A stretch of DNA of 29,499 bases from JBGTIS01 sp041745535 (lineage in GTDB: Bacteria > Bacteroidota > Bacteroidia > Cytophagales > Cyclobacteriaceae). Shown here in pieces: positions 18,661-26,136 of this stretch. The stretch is taken from positions 1-29,499 of the forward strand of contig JBGTIS010000349.1 of NCBI GenBank assembly GCA_041745535.1. The letters run 5' to 3'. Numbering within the stretch: position 1 is the first letter of the stretch; every line of letters begins with the position of its first letter. The translations under genes and the position numbers were made by a program. The notes under the pieces were generated by a model that saw only the letters and a program-made list of their open reading frames with translations, was not told the DNA's origin and made no database searches.

Positions 18661-19794
18661 ATGTTTGCGCCACCATTAAATATTCATTTGTTCAGGAAAA
18701 AAGTTAATTCCTTCCATTTTTTTGGCGTGATTGGCTTTGTGTTAAGCCTGACCCTTGGACTTGTCCTTTCCTATGTGTTGCGGTTGCAAACAGGCTTGGT
18801 GTTGCTGCTTGGTGCTATCGGAGCCGCTACTTTTTTCGGACTGGCTGTGCTGGCAAAAAAAATCACTGGCGGCGAAACCATTGTGTATTATCACCATGAG
18901 ATTTCCATTATGGTACTTTGCTCCGTGGTACTCCTTTTATTGAAACAACCTGTGCTGCCTTACCTGGACATTACCATACTGGGTATTGGTACTTTCCTGG
19001 CTTTTGGTCGCCTTGGCTGTTATTCTGTGGGTTGTTGCCATGGCCGTCCTCATAAACACGGAGTAAAATACGGCAAAGAACATGTGGCAGCAGGATTCAC
19101 CTGGTATTATCAGGACGTTAAGTTATTTCCCGTACAACTGGTAGAAGCCGCGTATGTCACCTTAACGGTAATTACAGGCATAATGCTGTTGATCTATCAG
19201 GCAAGTCCGGGCACCGTATTGCTTTTTTACACGGTTATTTATGGTTTGTTTCGATTTGTGCTGGAGTTTTTCAGAGGCGATCCTGAACGTCCGTTGTGGA
19301 AAGGTATTTCAGAGGCCCAGTGGACTACCCTTCTGTTAATTTTCCTCACCTTTTGCCTGAGCTATTTCGGGTGGCTCCCTTTATATTTCTGGCATGGAAT
19401 GGTATTGATTGTATTGATCCTCATCACCTGCGCGCGGGTAATAATTGTTCACCAAAATATTTCATACCAATTGGTAAATCATCGGCATGTACGGGAGTTG
19501 GCCGAAGGATTAGTCGCGCTTGAGGATGTGTTGCGGCACGCTGAAATTAGGGAAGATCAGATCAATATTTATAATACGTCTGGAGGGTTTTCTTTATCCT
19601 GTGAACGATACGAAGAGAATGGCAAACTTGAATATTGTTATACGATTTCTTACAGAAGGAAACTGGCCATAGAAGCTTTGAGGAAATTTGCATCGACATT
19701 AAAAGTACTGAATAAACATGATGCTGATTTTACGATTCGAGAAAGACAAAACAGTATTTATCATATTATTTTTGTAGAACAATCCTTTGTTTAA
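18661..19794 (+). CDS. Lgt-like (prolipoprotein diacylglyceryl transferase family) membrane protein
   Basis: A 377-residue integral membrane protein with about seven hydrophobic segments in the first 270 residues. It carries the Lgt-type signature G116-R-L-G-C followed by GCCHGRP (124-130), and later Y-G-L-F-R198-F-V-L-E-F-F-R205-GDPER, matching the two Arg-containing motifs of Lgt. The typical HGG motif is not evident; an HH pair sits before the third segment instead. A C-terminal soluble extension of about 110 residues (about 270-377) is additional to ordinary Lgt and unrecognised. Lgt transfers a diacylglyceryl group to lipobox Cys in the inner membrane, but the neighbouring cargo proteins have no lipobox signal peptides. 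The gene may therefore modify an unknown substrate or act as a membrane anchor. Family assignment is good; activity is uncertain. Confidence 0.75.
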   Translation: MFAPPLNIHLFRKKVNSFHFFGVIGFVLSLTLGLVLSYVLRLQTGLVLLLGAIGAATFFGLAVLAKKITGGETIVYYHHEISIMVLCSVVLLLLKQPVLPYLDITILGIGTFLAFGRLGCYSVGCCHGRPHKHGVKYGKEHVAAGFTWYYQDVKLFPVQLVEAAYVTLTVITGIMLLIYQASPGTVLLFYTVIYGLFRFVLEFFRGDPERPLWKGISEAQWTTLLLIFLTFCLSYFGWLPLYFWHGMVLIVLILITCARVIIVHQNISYQLVNHRHVRELAEGLVALEDVLRHAEIREDQINIYNTSGGFSLSCERYEENGKLEYCYTISYRRKLAIEALRKFASTLKVLNKHDADFTIRERQNSIYHIIFVEQSFV

Positions 19795-19864
19795 TTTCTG
19801 ACAGGGTGCTCCATTGCTCTATGGGTATGATTACCATTATTAACAATTTTTAAAAGCGACATTG

Positions 19865-21601
19865 ATGAAACAAATGGCTTCGGATAAAGAAAAAAATACC
19901 AGTTTCCGTTACTTAGCTTCCCTTCAGAAAGAAAGTAGACAAAGCTTTTTTAATGCCAGTTCCAGTAAACGCTTCTGTCAATCAGAAAAATCAGAATCTG
20001 GCCCATCACCGTTTTTTAATATCCCTCAGACTTCTGTACAACGCAAATGTGCTGCCTGCCATGAAGAAGAGAAATTACAGAAAAAGTCACGGCACAATTC
20101 TTCAGAGGCCGCAGAATTATCAGTAGCAAACCAATTAAACAATGCAAAAGGAAATGGAAATGCGCTGACTGCAAAGGTGCGCACCCCAATGGAGATTTTA
20201 TTTAATTCAGATTTTAGTGATGTGAATATTCATACCGATAGCCTGGCTGTACAAATGAGCCAGGATTTACATGCGCGGGCTTTTACACTTAAAAACGATA
20301 TTTATTTTAACAAAGGCAAATACCATCCTGAAACTGCCGAAGGCAAGCATTTGCTGGCCCATGAGCTGACACATGTGGTGCAGCAAAATCACACCACTAC
20401 TCCGCGAATATCCCGTAAAGTTTCGGTGGAAAATCCGGATGGACTGATTCCCAATCCGAATGGAACAGGCCTGGTACAAACCAATCAGCTCTCAATACTG
20501 GATTATGTAAGTCAGCTTTGTCCGGATACCGATTTTATGGTGCGGGATGGCAACGTTGATTTCCTGGATACGGCTTTCTGTTTTCCCGGGGTAAAACAAC
20601 CGGATGGTTCGTTCAAAAGCCCTTCTGCCTTAAGCGCCCACCCGATTTCCTGCGAATGCCTCTGCGAAATGATCATGGACCCGTTGAGAAATGTCATCAT
20701 CCGCATTGATGATAATTTACAGGGCGTGGGCAGTACCAATAGCAAGGGAACCAACGCCCTGATTTCGGTTCCTTCTCCCAATGCGCCCTCACAACCTATC
20801 CGAGGGTCTTCGGGTAGTACGATTTCCAGTACCCCTCCTTTCATCATTCTGGGGCATGAACTGTGCGGTCATTTCTTCCTTACCTTAAGAGGTTCTGATG
20901 AAAGAGAAAATCTTCAGAATCCGAGAGGAGGTCATGATCCGGCGATCAATCGGGAAAATCTGATCAGGCAGGAACATGGCCTCGAAAAAAGAGGCACTTT
21001 CCGCGACCCTTGCTGCGGCATGAATTTATCCACAGCGGAGGACCTGAAAAAAACAAGTGGCAAATGTGGTGATACGTTCGAAAAACAAAAAACCATTAAG
21101 GGCACCGACCAGTACGAATGCAAGCATTGGCGCGAAGAATACAATAAACTGAATGGAACTAACTTTACAACCGACGACGCCATTCCAGATAAAGCCGATG
21201 AAAAACTACCGGCCAAATGGCGCCTGGAAATTTATTTTAACAAAGACATGCCCCAATCCTTTCACACATTCGCGCAAAGCTTAACGGAGGACGGAAAGAA
21301 TAACTTTTTGGTCGTCGACATTCTGCTGCACAAGCACCCTGAATTAAAAGCCCAACTGGCCGGCAATGCTTCTTCCGATAAACCCAAGAATGATCCGACT
21401 TACAACCAACGGCTGTCGAAACGCAGAGCTGAATTCTTGAGAAAGGCTTTGGTAGAAAAAGGTACCGATGAAAATCGTTTCCAAACTTTCGACAGCGATT
21501 GTGAAAAACTGCAGGAAGGTATGCATAATTGCAGCGATCAGGTGAGCGAAGTAAAAAGCAATCAGCTGGACAGGAATGTGGAAGTCAAACTATTTGAATA
21601 A
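19865..21601 (+). CDS. DUF4157 eCIS cargo protein with HExxxH domain and OmpA-like C-terminus
   Basis: A 578-residue cargo candidate. The ATG at 19865 is preferred over the in-frame TTG immediately before it. The leader has FF pairs (SFFNAS, PFFNIP) but lacks the GQPNDPYE block. One CxxC motif is at C62/C65 (KCAACHEEEKLQKK). DUF4157 ends at HELTH 166-170. A middle domain contains GHELCGHFF, where H331 and H336 are separated by one residue more than in HExxH, followed by GGHDPAI.REN...REHGL..RGTFRDPCCG. This motif set recurs in OmpA-linked proteins I recall. The C-terminal part (about 453-578) is OmpA-like: SSDKP...YN.RLSKRRAEFLRKAL..KG, ending in LDRNVEVKLFE, a fold that binds peptidoglycan in outer-membrane proteins. 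It may be a wall-targeted effector. Catalysis is not assured because of the unusual His spacing. Confidence 0.78.
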   Translation: MKQMASDKEKNTSFRYLASLQKESRQSFFNASSSKRFCQSEKSESGPSPFFNIPQTSVQRKCAACHEEEKLQKKSRHNSSEAAELSVANQLNNAKGNGNALTAKVRTPMEILFNSDFSDVNIHTDSLAVQMSQDLHARAFTLKNDIYFNKGKYHPETAEGKHLLAHELTHVVQQNHTTTPRISRKVSVENPDGLIPNPNGTGLVQTNQLSILDYVSQLCPDTDFMVRDGNVDFLDTAFCFPGVKQPDGSFKSPSALSAHPISCECLCEMIMDPLRNVIIRIDDNLQGVGSTNSKGTNALISVPSPNAPSQPIRGSSGSTISSTPPFIILGHELCGHFFLTLRGSDERENLQNPRGGHDPAINRENLIRQEHGLEKRGTFRDPCCGMNLSTAEDLKKTSGKCGDTFEKQKTIKGTDQYECKHWREEYNKLNGTNFTTDDAIPDKADEKLPAKWRLEIYFNKDMPQSFHTFAQSLTEDGKNNFLVVDILLHKHPELKAQLAGNASSDKPKNDPTYNQRLSKRRAEFLRKALVEKGTDENRFQTFDSDCEKLQEGMHNCSDQVSEVKSNQLDRNVEVKLFE

Positions 21602-21653
21602 ACCCGTTACTAAGAAACCTTGTAAAATTTGAAATACATTAAAAAACCAGGTC

Positions 21654-23375
21654 ATGTTCAGAGCACCTTACTTTAACCGACAAAGCAGTACCCATGGTCA
21701 GCAGGAACATGCGCCTTTGGAAGCTTTTTTTACAAAAGTTACTACGAAAGGGGTACAAAAAAAGTCTGAATCTCACTTTTTTCAGGCTAAACGCGCGGCC
21801 TGTGAACAGGAAGAAAAGGGAAAAGCGCAAACTAAAACTGAAGGATTCCCAGCTACCATACAACAAAATAACAACACCCCCACTTTACAACGGACCGAAG
21901 ACGATAAACATGACCTGACTGCCACAACGCTATCGGGCGATCCAATTCTGGAACAATGCTTTGATAACGAAAAAATAGTAAGCACAATTTCGAACGCGAA
22001 AGGGGAACATGTTAAAAAACTCCAGGAAGCATTGCTACAACTTGGTATTCCCTTGCCCAAATTTGGAGCCGATGGGAAATATGGCACCGAAACCGCTAAC
22101 GCTGTGAAAACTTTTCAGCAAAAAGCGAATATGTCGCCCAATGAATGGGATGGTATTGTGGGAAGAAAAACCATCGGCCTGCTCGACAGAAGCTTGCGCG
22201 ATAATAGTATAGAACCTGATACCGATAAAGCCAAAGATGATTTTGTGGTTACTGATCCTGACCGGAATAAAAAAGATGAAGCTTGCAAGGGTAAACCTAC
22301 CGAAGAAACATGCCCCACCCCAAATGCAGCCGTAGATACCGGTGCCAACCAGGCCATCGCCATGATTGATAAAGTGCTGAAGGAACAGCTTCCGCCTGTA
22401 AAAGATAAAAAAGCCGATTACCCGCTTATTTTCAGTAAAATATTCCGTAACAACGATACCCGGGATCTGAGCTTTACGGTAGATGAGGTAAGAAAAAATT
22501 ATATAGAAATAAAAACCTTTATCGGCCGGCTGAAAAAGGAAAAAGACCTGACGCGCTGTGCCACCGAATGCGATGGGGGTTGCCGCAGTGGTTCACCGGC
22601 TTACCATACTGAACTAAAATCAGGGAAGCACATCATCACTTTTTGCCCTGATTTTGAAAAACATCCGGAACGGATACTGATTGTGATCCATGAATGCCAC
22701 CACGCGGCCATTCCGGGTTCTTCCGATAAGGCCTATGCAAGTACGCGCTTATTCGATCGGTTAGATCATGCCAAAGCTTTATTAAATGCCGCTTCATTTC
22801 ATGTATATGCGGCCTGGGTAGATCAGCCAAACAGCCAACCCATTGGCCCTGACATTAAGGATACTAATCTGATCAATGATGCTACAAAGAAAGAAAGGGT
22901 CAACCAATCGCTGGCCTTTATGGACCAATGGTTCAGGCTGATTCCATTCGACACATCACAAACGGTACAGGGTACCCGGGAAGCCCGTGAAAAAAGGAAG
23001 TATACCCAGCATAACGCGGAGGTTTTCATGGAACAGGTATTTTCCAAATGGTTTGGCCTTACCCAACCTCCTGCCATTCCTACCGAAACAGATGTAAAGA
23101 AATTACAAGCTATTGATGAACGTACCGATACCATGAGCAAAACCTTTAAGAATCCTTTTATCATACTAGAAACAGCCAACCGGAGTTTCTGGGAACGAGG
23201 CCCCGGACCGGGCATCGCCCTGAACGATGCCGTATTGCGACTCGACCTCAATCATATGATTATCGCGCTATTGCAGGAGCTGGTTCATGCCACGCCCAAC
23301 CTTAGCGCAGAAAGTGAGCCCCTGTATGTAGGAACATTAAACGATATGAGGAACCTAAGAAACCTGGATCCTTAA
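21654..23375 (+). CDS. Cargo-like protein with peptidoglycan-binding and M35-type (aspzincin) peptidase domains
   Basis: A 573-residue protein with an eCIS-type leader (AFFTK, HFFQAKR) but no DUF4157 core. Its CxxC motif is degenerate: KRAACEQEEK keeps only the second Cys. Residues about 99-180 form a PG_binding_1-like domain (VKKLQEALLQLGI..., FGADGKYGTETANAVKTFQQ). The C-terminal domain has H346-E-C-H-H350 followed by G-S-S-D358-K-A-Y, then a NAASFHVYAAW segment. HExxH plus a G-x-x-D-x-x-Y motif is the hallmark of deuterolysin/lysine-specific M35 metalloendopeptidases, in which Asp is the third zinc ligand. The upstream Cys pattern (about 305-335) also fits that family. The remaining C-terminus (about 380-573) is unassigned. 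The likely role is a delivered peptidase with wall affinity; delivery is inferred from the leader and position. Confidence 0.8.
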   Translation: MFRAPYFNRQSSTHGQQEHAPLEAFFTKVTTKGVQKKSESHFFQAKRAACEQEEKGKAQTKTEGFPATIQQNNNTPTLQRTEDDKHDLTATTLSGDPILEQCFDNEKIVSTISNAKGEHVKKLQEALLQLGIPLPKFGADGKYGTETANAVKTFQQKANMSPNEWDGIVGRKTIGLLDRSLRDNSIEPDTDKAKDDFVVTDPDRNKKDEACKGKPTEETCPTPNAAVDTGANQAIAMIDKVLKEQLPPVKDKKADYPLIFSKIFRNNDTRDLSFTVDEVRKNYIEIKTFIGRLKKEKDLTRCATECDGGCRSGSPAYHTELKSGKHIITFCPDFEKHPERILIVIHECHHAAIPGSSDKAYASTRLFDRLDHAKALLNAASFHVYAAWVDQPNSQPIGPDIKDTNLINDATKKERVNQSLAFMDQWFRLIPFDTSQTVQGTREAREKRKYTQHNAEVFMEQVFSKWFGLTQPPAIPTETDVKKLQAIDERTDTMSKTFKNPFIILETANRSFWERGPGPGIALNDAVLRLDLNHMIIALLQELVHATPNLSAESEPLYVGTLNDMRNLRNLDP

Positions 23376-23413
23376 GCCTAAAATAAACATGTAATAAGAA
23401 AATCAATAAAACG

Positions 23414-24778
23414 ATGAGCCCTGATACCACCCAACCTTTAATTATACAATGGAACCAACTGGTGTTGGACGCGATCCGTTGTACTAAAACTTCTCCGCCC
23501 CTGGCAGCACGTGCCCTGGCCATGGCGCATACCGCCATGTATGATGCCTGGTCTGTATATAACGATTGTGCCATCAGTACGTCGACAGCCCGGTATATTA
23601 AAATTCTGGACAGTAAAAACCGCACGACTGAAAACAAGCGAAAAGCCTACAGTTATGCCGCCTACCGGGTATTAACCGATCTTTTCTGGCTGGTATTGCC
23701 GCCTGAAAATAAAGGCATGTTCCGGGATTTTATGTGTGAACTCGGCTACGATCCTAACGATACTACCCTGGATATTGCCCAACCACAAGGCATTGGTAAC
23801 CTGATGGCCAAACTGGTACTGGAATGCCGGTATGGGGATGGCGCCAATCAGTTGGGCACACTGCACGCGCCACCCTGGTCCGATTACACAGGATACCAGC
23901 CGGTGAACGCTCCGGATAAACTCAAAGACCTGAATCACTGGCAACCCCAGCAAACCGAGGTGAGTCCGGGTGAATGGAAAACACAAAGTTTTCTGGTACC
24001 GCACTGGGGCCTGGTTAAGCCCTTTGCGCTGCCCTACAATTGGAAATTCAGGCCGGAAGCGCCCTACAAAAAAAAGCAGCCGGAATTTAAAGAACAGGCG
24101 CAGCAGGTACTGGATTTCAGCGCCGGGCTTACCGACGAACATAAAGTAATTGCCGAATACTGGGCCGATGGTCCGGGTACCTATACCCCACCCGGCCACT
24201 GGTGTGAGATCGCCCATTTTATTGCCGGTAAATATCGGTATGGCAACGCGCAATGCATCAAATTATTTTTTGCCTTATGCAATGCTTTGCTGGATGCCGC
24301 TGTGGCCTGCTGGGAATGCAAGCACCATTACGATTATGTGCGCCCTATCACAGCCATTCATGAACTGTTCAAAGGACAGCAGGTGGAAGCCTGGGGCGGG
24401 CCGAACCAGGGGAAAAAAATGATAGATGGCGAAAACTGGCGACCCTATATCCCTACCCCACCTTTTCCCGAATATGTTTCAGGGCACAGCACGTTCAGCA
24501 GTGCAGGCGCCATTATTCTGAGCTGCTTTACAGGAAGTGATGAATTTGACGGCTGTTCCACTATGGAAAAAGGAAGTTCTCTGGTAGAACCGGGTACCAC
24601 ACCCAGAAAAGACATCACCCTGAACTGGGCTACCTTTACGGATGCGGCCCGGCAGGCAGGCATGTCAAGGTTGTACGGCGGCATTCATTTCAGCAAGGCC
24701 AATGAAAACGGACAGGAACTGGGCAAACAAGTGGGACAATGTGTCTGGGAAAAAGCTTTATTTTATTTCAACAATTAA
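23414..24778 (+). CDS. Vanadium-dependent haloperoxidase / PAP2-like enzyme
   Basis: A 454-residue mostly alpha-helical protein of the vanadium haloperoxidase/PAP2 superfamily. All expected anion-pocket residues are visible: K303 and R310 in KHHYDYVRPITAI, S356-G-H358 in SGHSTFSSAGA, and R419 and H425 in SRLYGGIHF. Spacings of 7 (Lys-Arg) and 6 (Arg-His) match the known active site. Family members oxidise halides with peroxide using vanadate, or act as phosphatases; which applies here cannot be read from sequence. The N-terminus (LAARALAMAHTAMYDAW) is typical. Most relatives are secreted, but there is no signal peptide here, and it lacks the FF/CxxC leader of the cargo proteins. It ends 10 bp before the parA start, in the same apparent operon. 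It could be cargo or a host-cell enzyme. Confidence 0.85.
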   Translation: MSPDTTQPLIIQWNQLVLDAIRCTKTSPPLAARALAMAHTAMYDAWSVYNDCAISTSTARYIKILDSKNRTTENKRKAYSYAAYRVLTDLFWLVLPPENKGMFRDFMCELGYDPNDTTLDIAQPQGIGNLMAKLVLECRYGDGANQLGTLHAPPWSDYTGYQPVNAPDKLKDLNHWQPQQTEVSPGEWKTQSFLVPHWGLVKPFALPYNWKFRPEAPYKKKQPEFKEQAQQVLDFSAGLTDEHKVIAEYWADGPGTYTPPGHWCEIAHFIAGKYRYGNAQCIKLFFALCNALLDAAVACWECKHHYDYVRPITAIHELFKGQQVEAWGGPNQGKKMIDGENWRPYIPTPPFPEYVSGHSTFSSAGAIILSCFTGSDEFDGCSTMEKGSSLVEPGTTPRKDITLNWATFTDAARQAGMSRLYGGIHFSKANENGQELGKQVGQCVWEKALFYFNN

Positions 24779-24788
24779 TATTTTTACG

Positions 24789-25565
24789 ATGCCAATTATA
24801 TCTATCGCTATCCAAAAAGGAGGTTCGGGAAAAACCACCACCGCCATTAACCTGGCAGCCGCTTTACAACAAAAAGGCAAAAAGGTATTGCTGGTCGATG
24901 CCGATCCACAGGCTAATCTTACGCAGTCGCTGGGCATAATAGATGAACCGGAGGAAAACCTGTATACCGACCTGAAACAGGTAACCGCCGGCGAAAACAG
25001 CACCTTGGAAAAAGTGATTGTACACACAAATTCGGGTTTACCGCTGGTGCCGGCTTCTATTGAACTGGCCAGTGCCGAACTGGAACTGGTAAGTGTATAC
25101 GGCAGAGAAAAAGTGCTTTCGTGGATGCTGGAACCCCTGGCCAGTCAGTACGACTATATTTTTATTGATTGTCCTCCTGCCATCGGGATGCTTACGGTAA
25201 ACGCGCTGGTAGCCAGCCAGTATGTGCTGTTACCCTTACAGGCTGAGTTTCTGCCTCTAAAAGGCCTGCAAAGTTTTATGCGCTCTTTCAATATGATTAA
25301 AAAGCAGCTCAACCCAAACCTGAAAATACTGGGATATATTCTTACCAAATACGATCCCCGTAAAAATATGACCCTGCGGGTGCTGGATCAGATGACCCAA
25401 ACGTTTGGTGAGCAGGTATTTGAGACGAAAATCCGCGCCAACATTGCCCTGGCGCAGGCGCAGGAAAAAGGAGTGGATATTTTTGTGTACGACAAAAGGT
25501 GCAATGGTGCCCAGGACTATACCCGGCTGGCCGCGGAGTTTTTGAAAAGAATGAAACAGACATGA
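24789..25565 (+). CDS. ParA-family ATPase
   Basis: A 258-residue P-loop ATPase of the ParA/MinD type. The ATG at 24789 is chosen because MPIISIAIQKGGSGKTTT is the normal N-terminus; the longer open frame from 24642 only reads back into the preceding gene. It has the deviant Walker A with signature Lys (K10, then K15), LLVDADPQANLTQSLG (about 36-51), and FIDCPPAIGML as the Walker B region. The C-terminus carries the usual ILGYILTKYDPR and NIALAQAQEKG features. There is no adjacent parB and no sign of a plasmid origin. ParA-like proteins also position protein complexes on the nucleoid or at the pole. Here the stop is one base from the start of a small membrane-protein gene, so a complex-positioning role is plausible but inferred. 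Confidence 0.9.
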   Translation: MPIISIAIQKGGSGKTTTAINLAAALQQKGKKVLLVDADPQANLTQSLGIIDEPEENLYTDLKQVTAGENSTLEKVIVHTNSGLPLVPASIELASAELELVSVYGREKVLSWMLEPLASQYDYIFIDCPPAIGMLTVNALVASQYVLLPLQAEFLPLKGLQSFMRSFNMIKKQLNPNLKILGYILTKYDPRKNMTLRVLDQMTQTFGEQVFETKIRANIALAQAQEKGVDIFVYDKRCNGAQDYTRLAAEFLKRMKQT

Positions 25566-25566
25566 T

Positions 25567-26085
25567 ATGAAGAACGAGAATTTCAACTTTATTGTCAACT
25601 CACTGGATGACAAGGCGCTGTATCAGGAAATTTGCAAGAAAATAAAAGATACCGACGCCATCAGCTTTAAACTGCTAGGATTGGTACCACTTGTTTCAGG
25701 ATTGGGTGTATTGGTAATTTGGTCTCTGGTTGAAAAAATGTCGCCCTGGATACTTTTGCTAACCGGACTTTTTGGGGCGCTGATTACTTTCTTTATTTTT
25801 CACTGGGAACTAAAAAATTTACAAATCAGTGATACTTTTCGCAGGTACGCTGAAATTCTGGAAGCAAAGAAAGTACAACTGGAAAATGAGAATATACCCT
25901 CTGATTCGGCTATGGCAGGCCCTTTTACGTTATTAAGAAGTAAAGATAAACCCCAGTTGCTATCGTTGAAAAACTTAAAAGGATGGGACAAAAAAAAAGC
26001 TGAAATAGCCATTTATGGAACCACCATCGTATTCTGGTTACTTTTGTCACTATTGGTTTTACTCAATTCAAATGGGCTTATGTAA
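25567..26085 (+). CDS. Small multi-pass membrane protein coupled to ParA
   Basis: A 172-residue protein whose ATG lies one base after the ParA stop, implying translational coupling. Three hydrophobic segments are visible, at about 35-55, 60-80 and 148-168, separated by a charged cytoplasmic-type region (about 81-147) that includes a helical EILEAKKVQLENEN stretch. The N-terminal 30 residues are polar (KALYQEICKKIKDTDAISF). I do not recognise a family. The tight pairing suggests it is the membrane partner or receptor for the ParA protein. It has no cargo leader or catalytic motif. Confidence 0.7.
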   Translation: MKNENFNFIVNSLDDKALYQEICKKIKDTDAISFKLLGLVPLVSGLGVLVIWSLVEKMSPWILLLTGLFGALITFFIFHWELKNLQISDTFRRYAEILEAKKVQLENENIPSDSAMAGPFTLLRSKDKPQLLSLKNLKGWDKKKAEIAIYGTTIVFWLLLSLLVLLNSNGLM

Positions 26086-26136
26086 ATAAATATATACTAC
26101 CAATTTCTTTTTTAAAAATTTAACCTGTATGTCAAG

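Noticed and set aside
18661..19794. Ordinary housekeeping lgt
   Set aside because: The extra soluble C-terminal domain, absent HGG motif and location inside the cargo island argue for a divergent family member, so no gene symbol was given.
19862..19864. TTG as start codon of the OmpA-linked cargo gene
   Set aside because: An ATG follows immediately in frame and is the more likely start.
23672..24253. 193-residue open frame on the minus strand
   Set aside because: It lies entirely opposite the well-supported haloperoxidase gene and its translation has no recognisable pattern.
24642..24788. Longer open frame upstream of the ParA start
   Set aside because: It overlaps the haloperoxidase gene, and the translation before residue M at 24789 has no family resemblance; ParA proteins start right before the KGG motif.
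24789..26085. Plasmid partition or replication origin
   Set aside because: A ParA gene alone is present; no ParB, replication protein, iteron or parS-like repeat cluster is seen.
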